Positions 40,494 to 49,230 of a stretch of DNA of 64,000 bases are shown here, one piece after another. The position numbers were made by a program, and so were the translations under genes. The stretch comes from VRUE01 sp963701265. Its GTDB lineage: Bacteria > Actinomycetota > Thermoleophilia > Solirubrobacterales > 70-9. The stretch spans positions 558,001 to 622,000 of the forward strand of contig OY969581.1 in NCBI GenBank assembly GCA_963701265.1, written 5' to 3'. Every line of letters starts with the position of its first letter. The first letter of the stretch is position 1. The notes under the pieces were generated by a model. It searched no databases. It was not told the origin of the DNA and saw nothing but the letters and a program-made list of their open reading frames with translations.

Positions 40494-42869
40494 ATGGCAC
40501 GCGGGGGCGCAGCACGAACGGGGTTGGTGGTCGGCTTGGCCGGGACCGGGCTCGCCGCCGTCACGACTGCCGCGGCCTGGCACTGGCTGGCACGGCGGCC
40601 GTTGCCCAAGCAGAAGGGGACGGTCGCGCTCGCGGGCCTGGACGGTCCCGTCAGCGTCGACCGCGACCGCTGGGGCGTGCCGCACATCGCCGCCGACCAT
40701 GCGCGCGACCTCTGGTTCGCCGAGGGCTTCTGCCACGGCCAGGACCGGCTCTGGCAGCTCGACTTCTACCGCCGCGTCGTCTGCGGCCGCGTGTCGGAGA
40801 TGGCCGGCCCCGAGGGCCTGCCGATCGATCGCTTGATGCGCACGCTGGGGATCCGCCGCACGGCGGAGCGCGAGGCCGCGAACCTCGATCCTGAGCTGCA
40901 GGCGCTGCTCGAGCGCTTCTGCGAGGGCGTCAACGCCGCCGCCGCGGAGGCCAAGGCGATGCCCTTCGAGATGCAGCTGCTGCGGCTCGAGTGGAAACCG
41001 TGGCGCCCGGTCGACATCCTCAGTATCGGCAAGCTGCTCGCCTTCGGCCTCTCGACCAACTGGGAGCGGGAGCTGCTGCGGGCCGACATGGTCCGTGCCC
41101 TGGGCGACGAGCTGGCGGCCAAGCTCGACCCCGGCTATCCCGCCGACAACCCCGTCGTCACCCAGGAAGCCTGGTCGGGTGACGGCCTCTCGATCGTCGA
41201 GCAGATCGACGCCGTGCGCCGCTCGATCGGCCTCGCCGCCGAGGCCAGCGGCTCCAACAACTGGGCGGTCTCGGGCAAGCTCAGCGCCAGCGGCTCGCCG
41301 GTGATCGCCGGCGACCCTCACCTGCCGCCGAGCATGCCGGGCATCTGGTACCAGGTCGGCCTCACGCTCGGCGATCGCTTCGTCCGCGGCGCCTCGCTGC
41401 CGGGCATGCCCGGCGTCTACATGGGGCAGAACAACGACGTCTGCTGGACCTTCACCAACGTCATGGCGGACGTTGAGGACCTCTTCATCGAGCGGCTCGA
41501 CGGCGATCGCTACCTCTTCGAAGACGAGTGGCGGCCGCTTGAGATCGTGCGTGAGGAGATCCCGGTCAAGGGTCGCGATGCACCCGAGGTGCTCGACGTG
41601 CGGATCACCCATCACGGCCCGATCGTCAACGAGGCACTCGGCGCCGACGAGGCCGAGCCGCTGGCGCTGCGCTGGCAGACACTCGACCAGCCGACCGCCT
41701 TCCCGGGCATGTTCGAGCTGCACCAGATTCGCTCCGGGCCCGAACTCGTCGCCAGCCTCGCCGAGCACAGCTCGCCCGCCTCCAACTTGATCTGGGCCGA
41801 CCGCCACGGCTCGATCGGTTACAAGCTGATCGGCCGCCTGCCGCTGCGCAAGGGCGGCTGCCCCGACCTACCGAAGCCGGGCTGGAGCGGTGAGTTCGAG
41901 TGGGAGGGGACGATCCCCTACGAGGAGCTGCCGGAGACGGTCGATCCCGAGAGCGGCTTCCTCGTCACCGCCAACAACCGGATCGTCGGCGATGACTACC
42001 CGCACCACATCACCAGCGAGTGGCTCGACGGCTTCCGCGCCGAGCGGATCGAGCAGCTGCTGCGGGCCAGCGACGAGCACGACATCGACGGCTTCGAGGC
42101 GATGCAGTCCGACAACCTCTCGCTGCCGGGCATCGAGGCGGCGCGGCGCCTGGGTCGCCTCAAGCCGGTCGGACAGCGTGAGCTGAGCGCACTCGAGCGC
42201 CTGCGCAGTTGGGACGGCCGGCTCGACCCGGACTCGATCGCCGGCACGATCTACCAGGCCTTCCTCTTGCGCCTGGCGCGCGAGGTGGCGCGGGCCGCGA
42301 TCGGCGACCGCGACCTCAGCGAGCGCTGGCTCGACCGCGCCGACAACGGCTTCACCCCGCACGTGACCTCGCCCTGGCGCTGGCACTCGCACCTGATGAA
42401 GCTCTGGGAGGAGGGCGACGAGGAGCTGATCGGCCGGCCCTGGGACGAGCTCGTGCTGGAAGCGCTGAGCGGCGCGCTCGACGACCTCACAGACCGCTTC
42501 GGCCCTGACGCCGCCGCTTGGCGCTGGGGAGAGGTGCACGAGATGGAGTTCCCGCACCCGCTTGGCGAGGCCAACCCGCTGCTGCGCCGCCTGCTCAACC
42601 GGCGGGTCAGGGCCGGTGGGGCCCAGGAGACGGTGAGCCAGATCGCCTACGACCCCAACGACCCCTACAAAGCCGTCTGGGCGCCAAGCTGGCGCATGGT
42701 CGCCGAACCAACCGCCCCCGAGCACTCGCGCTGGCAGATGTTCACCGGCCAGTCCGGCCACCCCGCCAGCCGCCACTACGACGACCTGCAGACCGACTGG
42801 CTGCACGGCCGCACCCAGCCGATGGCCGGCGAGGGACCCTGGCGCAAGCTAAATCTCGTCCCGGCCTGA
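40494..42869 (+). CDS. Penicillin acylase-family (Ntn hydrolase) protein, membrane-anchored
   Basis: The 791-residue precursor has an N-terminal hydrophobic anchor (TGLVVGLAGTGLAAVTTAAA). It continues with 'VSVDRDRWGVPHIAADHARDLWFAEGFCHGQDRLWQL', the standard alpha-chain opening. 'ASGSNNWAVSG' provides the autocleavage site and N-terminal nucleophile Ser254 of the beta chain. 'GDPHLPPSMPGIWYQ' and 'FTNVMADVEDLFIE' complete the fold. Relatives cleave beta-lactam side chains or acyl-homoserine lactones; the real substrate is unknown. TAGGCT lies 7 nt before the ATG. Confidence 0.88.
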   Translation: MARGGAARTGLVVGLAGTGLAAVTTAAAWHWLARRPLPKQKGTVALAGLDGPVSVDRDRWGVPHIAADHARDLWFAEGFCHGQDRLWQLDFYRRVVCGRVSEMAGPEGLPIDRLMRTLGIRRTAEREAANLDPELQALLERFCEGVNAAAAEAKAMPFEMQLLRLEWKPWRPVDILSIGKLLAFGLSTNWERELLRADMVRALGDELAAKLDPGYPADNPVVTQEAWSGDGLSIVEQIDAVRRSIGLAAEASGSNNWAVSGKLSASGSPVIAGDPHLPPSMPGIWYQVGLTLGDRFVRGASLPGMPGVYMGQNNDVCWTFTNVMADVEDLFIERLDGDRYLFEDEWRPLEIVREEIPVKGRDAPEVLDVRITHHGPIVNEALGADEAEPLALRWQTLDQPTAFPGMFELHQIRSGPELVASLAEHSSPASNLIWADRHGSIGYKLIGRLPLRKGGCPDLPKPGWSGEFEWEGTIPYEELPETVDPESGFLVTANNRIVGDDYPHHITSEWLDGFRAERIEQLLRASDEHDIDGFEAMQSDNLSLPGIEAARRLGRLKPVGQRELSALERLRSWDGRLDPDSIAGTIYQAFLLRLAREVARAAIGDRDLSERWLDRADNGFTPHVTSPWRWHSHLMKLWEEGDEELIGRPWDELVLEALSGALDDLTDRFGPDAAAWRWGEVHEMEFPHPLGEANPLLRRLLNRRVRAGGAQETVSQIAYDPNDPYKAVWAPSWRMVAEPTAPEHSRWQMFTGQSGHPASRHYDDLQTDWLHGRTQPMAGEGPWRKLNLVPA

Positions 42870-42911
42870 TTCACCGCCGAATCGATTCAAGGCTGCAATT
42901 GTTGGACGGGT

Positions 42912-44291
42912 ATGCGCCTGCTTCGTCCAGCCGTCGCAGCCCTCGTGCTGCTCGGCCTCCTCGCCACGTCGGCAGCGGCCCGGACCGTTCACTTCGATGG
43001 ACGCGCCGTCGACGTGCCCGCCCACTGGCCGGTCTACCGGCTCGCCGAGCAGCCGCGCATGTGCGTGCGGCTCGATCGCGAGGCGGTCTATTTGGGCAAG
43101 CCGGGCTCCAACCAGCGCTGTCCCGCTGAGGCCATGGGGCGCCGGCGGGCGATGCTGGTCGAACCGCGTGCCGCGGCTCGCCCCAGGGCAGCGGCGAGCG
43201 CGGTCGCCCCGCCCACCTCGGTTTCTTCGCCGGAAGCCTTTACCGGCCTCGGCTTCGACGCCTGTGCAGCACCCTCCTCACGGACGATGACCGCCTGGGC
43301 GGCCTCGCCCTATCGCGGGATCGGCGTCTACATCGGCGGCACCAACCGGGCCTGCTCGCAGCCCAACCTGACTTCGGCCTGGGTCAGCGAACAGGTCGCC
43401 GCCGGTTGGCACCTGATCCCGACCTACGTCGGCCTGCAGGCGCCCACCAGCGCCTGCAGCAGCTGCGCCATGCTGAGCACCAGCCTCAGCAAAGCGGCGG
43501 TGCAGGGAGCCGAAGAGGCTGACGACGCGGTCGCAGAAGCTGCGGCGATTGGCATGGGCCCGGGCAGCCCGATCTACTTCGACATGGAGGCCTACACGCG
43601 CACTACGAGCGCGACGGCGGCGACGCTCACCTTCCTCTCCGCCTGGACCGATCAGCTGCACGCGCTCGGCTACGTCTCCGGTGTCTACAGCTCCAGCTCC
43701 TCCGGCATCGCCGATCTGAGCCGGGCGATCGGCAGCAGCTACACGCTGCCCGATCACATCTGGACCGCCAACTGGAACGGCCAGCAGAACACCCTTGACC
43801 CCTACCTGCCGTCGACCGCCTGGCCCCTGCACCAGCGCATCCACCAGTACCGCGGGGGCCACAACGAGAGCTACGGGCTGAACACGATCAACATCGACAA
43901 CAACTTCATCGACGGCGCCACGGTGGGTGCCTCGATCGCGGCGCCGGAACTGCCGCCGCTGACGGTCAAGCACGTGCGGCCCGAAGGCGGGACGGTGCGG
44001 GTCTGGGTCCGCTGCGGTTGGCCCGAAGGCGAAAGCTGCCCGGGCCAGATCATCCTGCGCACCCACGCCCGGGTGCCGCTGCGGGCACGGCGTGGGGTGC
44101 CGACTCGGGTCGTGCGGGTTGCCGCCGCCCACCGCACCTTCCGCCTCGCCGGCGGCAAGTCCCACACCTTCGTCGTCGCCCTCAACGAGCGCGGCCGACC
44201 ACTGCTGGAGGCGCGCGGCCTGCTCAAGGCGCAGCTGCTCGTCGCCATTCCCGACGCCCGCACCACCCGCGCGGTTCAGCTCAAGCGTTAG
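42912..44291 (+). CDS. Secreted DUF1906 (Rv2525c-like glycoside-hydrolase-like) protein
   Basis: A signal peptide (residues 1-23) is followed by a short N-terminal domain and then a TIM-barrel-like DUF1906 domain starting 'GLGFDACAAPSSRTMTAWAASPYRGIGVYIGG', with 'LIPTYVGLQAP', 'IYFDMEAY', 'GYVSGVYSSSSSG', and the terminal 'NIDNNFIDG'. The DMEAY acidic pair sits where GH25-like hydrolases have catalytic residues. The last 110 residues are a separate beta-rich domain. A role in cell-wall polysaccharide turnover is inferred from relatives. Confidence 0.8.
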   Translation: MRLLRPAVAALVLLGLLATSAAARTVHFDGRAVDVPAHWPVYRLAEQPRMCVRLDREAVYLGKPGSNQRCPAEAMGRRRAMLVEPRAAARPRAAASAVAPPTSVSSPEAFTGLGFDACAAPSSRTMTAWAASPYRGIGVYIGGTNRACSQPNLTSAWVSEQVAAGWHLIPTYVGLQAPTSACSSCAMLSTSLSKAAVQGAEEADDAVAEAAAIGMGPGSPIYFDMEAYTRTTSATAATLTFLSAWTDQLHALGYVSGVYSSSSSGIADLSRAIGSSYTLPDHIWTANWNGQQNTLDPYLPSTAWPLHQRIHQYRGGHNESYGLNTINIDNNFIDGATVGASIAAPELPPLTVKHVRPEGGTVRVWVRCGWPEGESCPGQIILRTHARVPLRARRGVPTRVVRVAAAHRTFRLAGGKSHTFVVALNERGRPLLEARGLLKAQLLVAIPDARTTRAVQLKR

Positions 44292-44940
44292 GAGCGCCCA
44301 GCCACTCCTCGCTGGAGGCGCCGGCGACGGATTCGATCAGCTCGACGATCGGGCCGGCCGCCTTGTGCGGCGCGCCGGAGTCAAAAGGGGGTTGGGGGTC
44401 GTACTCGATGCCCAGCTGAACTGCCTGGGCGACCTCCGGGCCGGCCTCCTGGCCGACCAGGTGAAAGGCCATGTCGATGCCGGCCGAGACCCCGGCGGCG
44501 GTGATCGTCTTGCCGTCCTCGACGAAGCGCTCGCTGACCGGCTCGGCGCCGTACTCGCGCAGCTGCTCGAGGAAGGGCCAGTAGGTGGTGGCTCGCTTCC
44601 CCTCGAGCAGCCCGGCGGCGCCGAGCACGAGCGCGCCGGTGCATACCGAGGTGGTCCACTTGGACTGCGCGTCGATCTCGCGCAGCCAGGAGAGCACGGT
44701 TTCGTCCTCGAGCAGCGGGCGGTTGCCCTTGCCGCCCGGGACCAGAACGACATCCGCCTCGCTGACCTCGTCGAGCGAGTAGTCGGCGCTGAGCCCGAGC
44801 GCGCCGCAGTCGGTGCGAACGTGCCCCTTCTCGGGACCGACGAACTTCACCTCCCAGCCGGGTACCGAGCGCAGCACCTCGTAGGGGCCGATTGCGTCGA
44901 GGGCGGTCAGTTTCTCGAAGATCAGGATGGCTATTTGCAT
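44281..44940 (-). CDS. DJ-1/PfpI-family protein
   Basis: The 219-residue glutaminase-like fold protein has 'IAILIFEKLTALDAIGPYEVL', 'ADVVLVPGGKGN' and the nucleophile elbow 'SVCTGALVLGAAGLL', with Cys where DJ-1 has Cys106. Start 44940 matches the family N-terminus; a longer frame extends into the divergent gene. It overlaps the DUF1906 3' end by 11 bp (convergent) and is divergent from the GlxA-type regulator, which contains a homologous domain. Isonitrile hydratase-like activity is possible. Confidence 0.83.
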   Translation of the reverse strand: MQIAILIFEKLTALDAIGPYEVLRSVPGWEVKFVGPEKGHVRTDCGALGLSADYSLDEVSEADVVLVPGGKGNRPLLEDETVLSWLREIDAQSKWTTSVCTGALVLGAAGLLEGKRATTYWPFLEQLREYGAEPVSERFVEDGKTITAAGVSAGIDMAFHLVGQEAGPEVAQAVQLGIEYDPQPPFDSGAPHKAAGPIVELIESVAGASSEEWLGAPNA

Positions 44941-45010
44941 GCCTGCAGGTTCTCGTGACGTTCCGCATCCGTCGAGTGGCAGGATTGCCAATATCCGATA
45001 GATTCCTGCC

Positions 45011-45970
45011 ATGCACCGAGTGGTCGCACTCTGCCTCGAGGGCGTGGTCGCCTTTGATCTGGCTGCCCCGGCGCAAGTCTTCTCGGTGGCGGGGAGCCTC
45101 AGGGGAGAGCCCTACTACGAGTTCTCCGCCTGCTCGCTGGACGGCGGCGAGCTGACCTCGACCACCGGCTTCGGGGTGGTGCCCGAGGGCGACCTGTCCC
45201 TGCTGGACGCGGCCGACACAGTTGTGGTGCCCGCCTACTTCGATGTCTTCTCCCCGCCCCCGGCGGAGGCCACGGCGGCTCTGCGCGAAGCGGCCAGGCG
45301 CGGTGCACGCGTGATCTCCGTCTGCACCGGTGCCTTCGCTCTCGCCCACGCCGGCCTGCTCGAGGACCGGCGAGCGACGACGCACTGGGCTTTCGCCGAC
45401 GCGCTCGCCGCCGGCTTCCCGACGATCGCGGTCGACCCCGCAGCGCTCTACATCGACGAAGGGGCGGTGATGACCTCGGCCGGTCTCAGCGCCGGCATCG
45501 ACCTCTGCCTGCACGTGATTCGCGAAGACTGCGGCGCCGCGGTCGGCGAGCGCGTCGCCCGCCACATGGTTGCCGCACCGCATCGCGAGGGTGGCCAGGC
45601 GCAGTTCATCGAGCGTCCCCGGGTCGCGGTGTCCGGCCCGGTTGGCTCGCTGGAGGAGACCAGGGGCTGGGCGGCCGAACGCCTGCGCGAGCCGCTGGAC
45701 GTCGCCGCGATGGCCAGCCACGCCAGCGTCAGCCCCCGTACCTTCGCCCGCCGCTTCCGCGAGGAGACCGGCACGACCCCGCTGCAGTGGCTGCTCGCCC
45801 AGCGCGTGCAGGAGGCGCGCCGCCTGCTCGAGGAGACCGAGCTGCCGATCGACGCCGTCGCCTGGCAGGCCGGATTCGGCACCGCCGCCTCGTTGCGCGA
45901 TCACTTCCGGCGCGCCACGGCGACAACCCCGACTGCCTACCGCCGCTCCTTCACCCCGCTCGCGGCCTGA
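45011..45970 (+). CDS. GlxA-family transcriptional regulator (DJ-1/PfpI domain + AraC HTH)
   Basis: Residues 1-190 form a DJ-1/PfpI-like ligand domain ('VVALCLEGVVAFDLAAPAQVF', 'SVCTGAFALAHAGLL', 'AGLSAGIDLCLHVI'). Residues 215-315 form the AraC double helix-turn-helix ('LDVAAMASHASVSPRTFARRF', 'LLEETELPIDAVAWQAGFGTAASLRDHFRRA'). It probably regulates the divergent DJ-1 gene, a common arrangement. The inducer is unknown. Confidence 0.9.
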   Translation: MHRVVALCLEGVVAFDLAAPAQVFSVAGSLRGEPYYEFSACSLDGGELTSTTGFGVVPEGDLSLLDAADTVVVPAYFDVFSPPPAEATAALREAARRGARVISVCTGAFALAHAGLLEDRRATTHWAFADALAAGFPTIAVDPAALYIDEGAVMTSAGLSAGIDLCLHVIREDCGAAVGERVARHMVAAPHREGGQAQFIERPRVAVSGPVGSLEETRGWAAERLREPLDVAAMASHASVSPRTFARRFREETGTTPLQWLLAQRVQEARRLLEETELPIDAVAWQAGFGTAASLRDHFRRATATTPTAYRRSFTPLAA

Positions 45971-45978
45971 GCTGTCGC

Positions 45979-46356
45979 TCAGTCCCAGGTCGCCAACGGC
46001 AAATTGGCGAGGATGGTTCGGTCGGCAGTGATCAGCGGCGTGTCGGCGACTACCGCCTGCGCAGCGATCATGCGGTCGAACGGGTCGCGTGTCCAAGTAA
46101 GGCCAATCGCAGCGTCGGTCAGCTCGACCAAAGAGACATCGGCGACTTCGAGACCAATGCTTTGGCGCAGCGCAGCAAGCATCATCGGTGCGGAGTCGCG
46201 GGCCCTGCCGATCTCATGAAGGTAGGAAAGCTCCAGCTCGACCAGCGGCGAAACCCGTGGCTGACGCTCGCTCAGCAAGGCTCGGGCGGCGTTTGGAAGA
46301 CGCGCCGAGAGCCCGGCATACAGCCAAAGAGCAACGTGAGTGTCAATTAGGATCAG
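45979..46356 (-). CDS. PIN-domain toxin (VapC-like), probable CTG start
   Basis: From a CTG at 46356 the frame reads 'LILIDTHVALWLYAGLSARL', the classical PIN opening with the catalytic Asp. It continues with 'VSPLVELELSYLHEIGR' (Glu) and 'RDPFDRMIAAQAVVADTPLITAD' (two Asp), so all four acidic residues are present over 125 residues. No ATG, GTG or TTG exists between the upstream in-frame stop and the first Asp; the TTG at 46278 would remove it. The gene overlaps the antitoxin 3' end by 14 bp. PIN toxins cleave tRNA or rRNA. Confidence 0.78.
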   Translation of the reverse strand: MILIDTHVALWLYAGLSARLPNAARALLSERQPRVSPLVELELSYLHEIGRARDSAPMMLAALRQSIGLEVADVSLVELTDAAIGLTWTRDPFDRMIAAQAVVADTPLITADRTILANLPLATWD

Positions 46357-46576
46357 GGTTCCACTCCGATGACCAGTCGATGTGGATCAGCTCGTCGGGG
46401 TCGCCGACTATCGCCCCCTCGCGGCGCGGAAGCCGATCCCAGATTGACTGCTCCTCCTTCGGGGCGATCACGAGCGTCTTGCCGTTGCGCTCGATCTCCA
46501 AGGGCTGGCCGGTCTCGAGGATCTCATCGAGCATCCGGTAGATGTTGGCGCGTAGCTTGGATGCGGTGGTGGCCAA
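46343..46576 (-). CDS. Phd/YefM-type antitoxin of the VapC-like toxin
   Basis: From TTG 46576 the 77-residue product reads 'ATTASKLRANIYRMLDEILETGQPLEIERNGKTLVIAPKEE' (shown here from residue 2), the Phd/YefM pattern, followed by an acidic toxin-binding tail ending 'WSSEWNPDPN'. GAAGGG lies 6 nt upstream of this TTG, and the CGTACGTA palindromes fall just before it, which argues against the longer frame starting at 46621 or 46717. It should neutralise the toxin and repress the pair. Confidence 0.78.
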   Translation of the reverse strand: MATTASKLRANIYRMLDEILETGQPLEIERNGKTLVIAPKEEQSIWDRLPRREGAIVGDPDELIHIDWSSEWNPDPN

Positions 46577-46594
46577 GGCGGTCCCTTCAAGTTG

Positions 46595-46628
46595 CGTACG
46601 TACGTCTTTTACTCTATTCATACGTACG
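46595..46628. promoter_or_regulatory. Paired CGTACGTA-type palindromes upstream of the antitoxin gene
   Basis: CGTACGTACG (46595-46604) and TACGTACG (46621-46628) are separated by a 16-bp A/T-rich segment, immediately upstream of the antitoxin ribosome-binding site. Two phased palindromes in this place are typical operators for cooperative autorepression by an antitoxin-toxin complex. Binding is inferred. Confidence 0.6.
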
Positions 46629-46770
46629 ATACCACCTGAACCGGAGTATCGCTTCGCCTCTGCCTGGACCGTCATGCAAACGACGCTACGGCTCGATTTC
46701 CTACGCGTGGTGCGCACAAGCGCACGGAACCGCGCCGCGCGCAGTACGCCGATCCGGCAGGCTCCCCGAC

Positions 46771-47238
46771 GTGAGTCGTCGCGACCAGATCACGCTCAGT
46801 GAGGCCGAGCTGCTGGAGCTGCTCGAGAGCGAGCGGATCGCGATCGTCTCCAGCCTCGGCCCGCGCGGCTGGCCGCACTCGATGCCGCTCTGGTTTGTGC
46901 CGCGCGCGGGGGAGGTCTGGATCTGGACCTACGCCAAATCGCAGAAGGTGCGCAACCTCGAACGCGACCCGCGGGCCACGGTCCTGGTCGAGACCGGCCA
47001 CGAGTACGGCGAGCTGCGCGGCGTCATGATCGAGGCCGAGGCGGAGATCCACCGCGACACCGAGACGGTCCTTGGCTTCGCCGAAGAGCTCACCCTGCGC
47101 TACGCGGAGGGGATCTCCGCGGTCGAGGGCGACGCCAGGGCTGCGCTCGAAGCGCAGGCCCCAAAGCGAGTCGCGATCCGCTTCAGGCCGGTCCGGGTCG
47201 CCAGCTGGGATCACCGCAAGCTGGGCGGAACCTACTGA
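46771..47238 (+). CDS. Pyridoxamine 5'-phosphate oxidase-like (PNPOx/F420-type) flavin-binding protein
   Basis: The 155-residue split-barrel protein has 'LESERIAIVSSLGPRGWPHSMPLWFVP', 'VWIWTYAKSQKVRNLERDPRATVLVETG' and 'VRVASWDHRKLGGTY', matching PPOX-class proteins that bind FMN or F420. GTG 46771 places the conserved region at the N-terminus; the frame extending upstream is not coding-like. The substrate is unknown. Confidence 0.83.
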   Translation: MSRRDQITLSEAELLELLESERIAIVSSLGPRGWPHSMPLWFVPRAGEVWIWTYAKSQKVRNLERDPRATVLVETGHEYGELRGVMIEAEAEIHRDTETVLGFAEELTLRYAEGISAVEGDARAALEAQAPKRVAIRFRPVRVASWDHRKLGGTY

Positions 47239-47324
47239 GCCTTTACAAGTTGGCGCTACCGACGTCGGATCCGCGTGTTAGGAAGTGACCTGCAACAAGC
47301 ACCGCCGTCCTCACCGCACCGCCC

Positions 47325-48440
47325 TTGAGACACGTCAAGACCATCACCTTGCTTCTGGCGCTCGCCGCCTTCCTGCTCGCCCCTACCGCGGCGCAGGCGC
47401 TGCCGCGCGCCTTCTTCGGCATCGCGCCGCAGACGGGCCTGACCGACACCGACGTCGCCTACATGAAAGCCGGCGGCATCGGCAGCGTGCGCTGGCCGCT
47501 CAACTGGGCCAGCGTGCAACCGACGAAGAAGGGCGGCTTCGACTGGAGCGGCGTCGACCCGGCGGTCGCGGCAGCCGCGCGGCGCGGCCTGACCTTCCTG
47601 CCCTTTCTCTACGGCACGCCCAGCTGGATCGCCAAGAAGCCGACCACGCTGCCGGTCGACAGCGGCCGCGCCCGCAAGGCATGGCTCACCTTCGTCGAAG
47701 CCGCGGTTGCCCGCTATGGCCCTGGCGGGGAATTCTGGGAGGAGCACGCGCCCAGCAATGCGGCGGCCAACTACGTGCCGGCGGTGCCGCGACCGCTGCC
47801 GGTGCGCACCTGGCAGATCTGGAACGAGGCCAACTTCTTCTACTTCGCCTACCCGGTCTCGCCCGGGCGCTACGCGCGCCTGCTGAAGCCCACCTACAAG
47901 GCGATAAAGGTGGCCGACCCAACCGCCACGGTGCTCCTCACCGGTCTTTTCGGCGCCCCCGACCAGGGCGGCAAGCGAGGCATGGACGCGTCGAAATTCC
48001 TCGCCGCGCTCTACCGCGTGCCGGGGATCAAGAACTCCTTCGACGCGGTCGCCCTGCACCCGTACGCCTTCCACGTCGACGACCTCGAAGAGCTGACCGA
48101 GGAAATGCGCGAAGTCTCGCTTGAAAACCACGATCCGGGCGCCGCGCTCTACATCACCGAGATGGGCTGGGGCTCCCAGAACGACCCCAACATCGTCGCC
48201 TTCGAGCAGGGCATCCAGGGCCAGGCACGCGAACTGCGCAAGGCCTACGCCTACCTGATCGCCAACCGCAACCGGCTCAACCTCAAGGGCACCTACTGGT
48301 ACTCGTGGAAGGACAACCCGGAATACGTCGCCTGCTCTTTCTGCGACTCCGTCGGCCTCTTCCGCGCCGGCAAGGCCTTCAGGCCCAAGCCTGCCTGGCG
48401 CGCCTTCATCGCCCTCACCGGCGGGCGAGCGCGACCTTAG
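47325..48440 (+). CDS. Secreted GH39-like glycoside hydrolase
   Basis: A signal peptide (VKTITLLLALAAFLLAPTAAQA) precedes a TIM-barrel: 'GIAPQTGLTDTDVAYMKAGGIGSVRWPLNW', 'WQIWNEANFFYF' (the acid/base Glu in the Asn-Glu pair), 'FDAVALHPYAF', and 'ALYITEMGWGS' (the nucleophile Glu). These are clan GH-A features, closest in style to GH39/GH5 hydrolases. The only start in frame is TTG 47325. It may act on cell-surface or environmental glycans. Confidence 0.78.
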   Translation: MRHVKTITLLLALAAFLLAPTAAQALPRAFFGIAPQTGLTDTDVAYMKAGGIGSVRWPLNWASVQPTKKGGFDWSGVDPAVAAAARRGLTFLPFLYGTPSWIAKKPTTLPVDSGRARKAWLTFVEAAVARYGPGGEFWEEHAPSNAAANYVPAVPRPLPVRTWQIWNEANFFYFAYPVSPGRYARLLKPTYKAIKVADPTATVLLTGLFGAPDQGGKRGMDASKFLAALYRVPGIKNSFDAVALHPYAFHVDDLEELTEEMREVSLENHDPGAALYITEMGWGSQNDPNIVAFEQGIQGQARELRKAYAYLIANRNRLNLKGTYWYSWKDNPEYVACSFCDSVGLFRAGKAFRPKPAWRAFIALTGGRARP

Positions 48441-48498
48441 TCCCGTGCTCCCGGGTGCCGCGGAAGCGGCCGTGGGTCAAATAGCATCGCGCCCCCAG

Positions 48499-49230
48499 AT
48501 GTCCTCCGCCCCGACACGAGAGCCGGCATGGATCATCCTGCCGACCTACAACGAGGCGGGCAACATCGAGCGCTTTGTCGAGGCAGTGCAGCCGGTGCTG
48601 CCAGCATCCGCGCGGATCCTGATCGTCGACGACAGCTCGCCGGACGGGACGGGGGAGATCGCCGACAGGCTGGCCGCGGCGAAGTCCAACGTCAGCGTCC
48701 TGCACCGGCCGCACAAGGAAGGTCTCGGCCCCGCCTACATCGCCGGCTTTCGCCAGGCGCTCGCCGAGGGCGCCGAGCTGGTGGTGGAGATGGACTCCGA
48801 CTTCTCTCACGATCCCTCTTATCTGCCCGCACTGCTGGCGGCGACGGACCACGCTGACCTGGCGATCGGCTCACGCTACGTCGCCGGCGGTGGTGTCGAG
48901 GACTGGGGTGCGGTGAGGAGGGTGATCAGCCGCGGCGGCAGCACCTACGCGCGACTGGTCCTCGGCTTGTCCGTCAAGGACCTCACTGCCGGCTTCAAGT
49001 GCTTCCGTCGCGAGGTGCTCGAGAAGATCGACCTCGACGCGATCGGGTCGCGCGGCTACGCCTTCCAGGTCGAGATCACCTATCGCACGATCCAGCAGGG
49101 CTTCGACGTGGTTGAGGTCCCGATCGTCTTCCGCGACCGCCAGGTCGGCAGCTCGAAGATCGACCGCTCGGTGATCACGGAGGCGCTGTGGCGGGTGCCG
49201 CAGCTGCGCTTCCGCGCTCGCCAGGGGTAG
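48499..49230 (+). CDS. Polyprenol-phosphate mannosyltransferase, Dpm1/Ppm1-type (GT2)
   Basis: 'WIILPTYNEAGNIERFV', 'ILIVDDSSPDGTGEIAD', 'VVEMDSDFSHDPSYLPAL' (metal-binding DxD region), 'AIGSRYVAGGGVEDWG' and 'TAGFKCFRREVLEKIDL' are the standard Dpm1 motifs. The protein lacks membrane helices. It makes the lipid-linked sugar used by GT-C enzymes, such as the GT87 protein encoded beside it. ATG 48499 precedes the conserved region; the frame extends back to 48445. Its last 56 bp overlap the convergent GT87 gene. Confidence 0.88.
   Translation: MSSAPTREPAWIILPTYNEAGNIERFVEAVQPVLPASARILIVDDSSPDGTGEIADRLAAAKSNVSVLHRPHKEGLGPAYIAGFRQALAEGAELVVEMDSDFSHDPSYLPALLAATDHADLAIGSRYVAGGGVEDWGAVRRVISRGGSTYARLVLGLSVKDLTAGFKCFRREVLEKIDLDAIGSRGYAFQVEITYRTIQQGFDVVEVPIVFRDRQVGSSKIDRSVITEALWRVPQLRFRARQG

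Noticed and set aside
46278..46280. PIN toxin as a truncated gene starting at TTG 46278
   Set aside because: The in-frame sequence upstream encodes the expected PIN N-terminus with its catalytic Asp, so the gene is complete with an unusual start.
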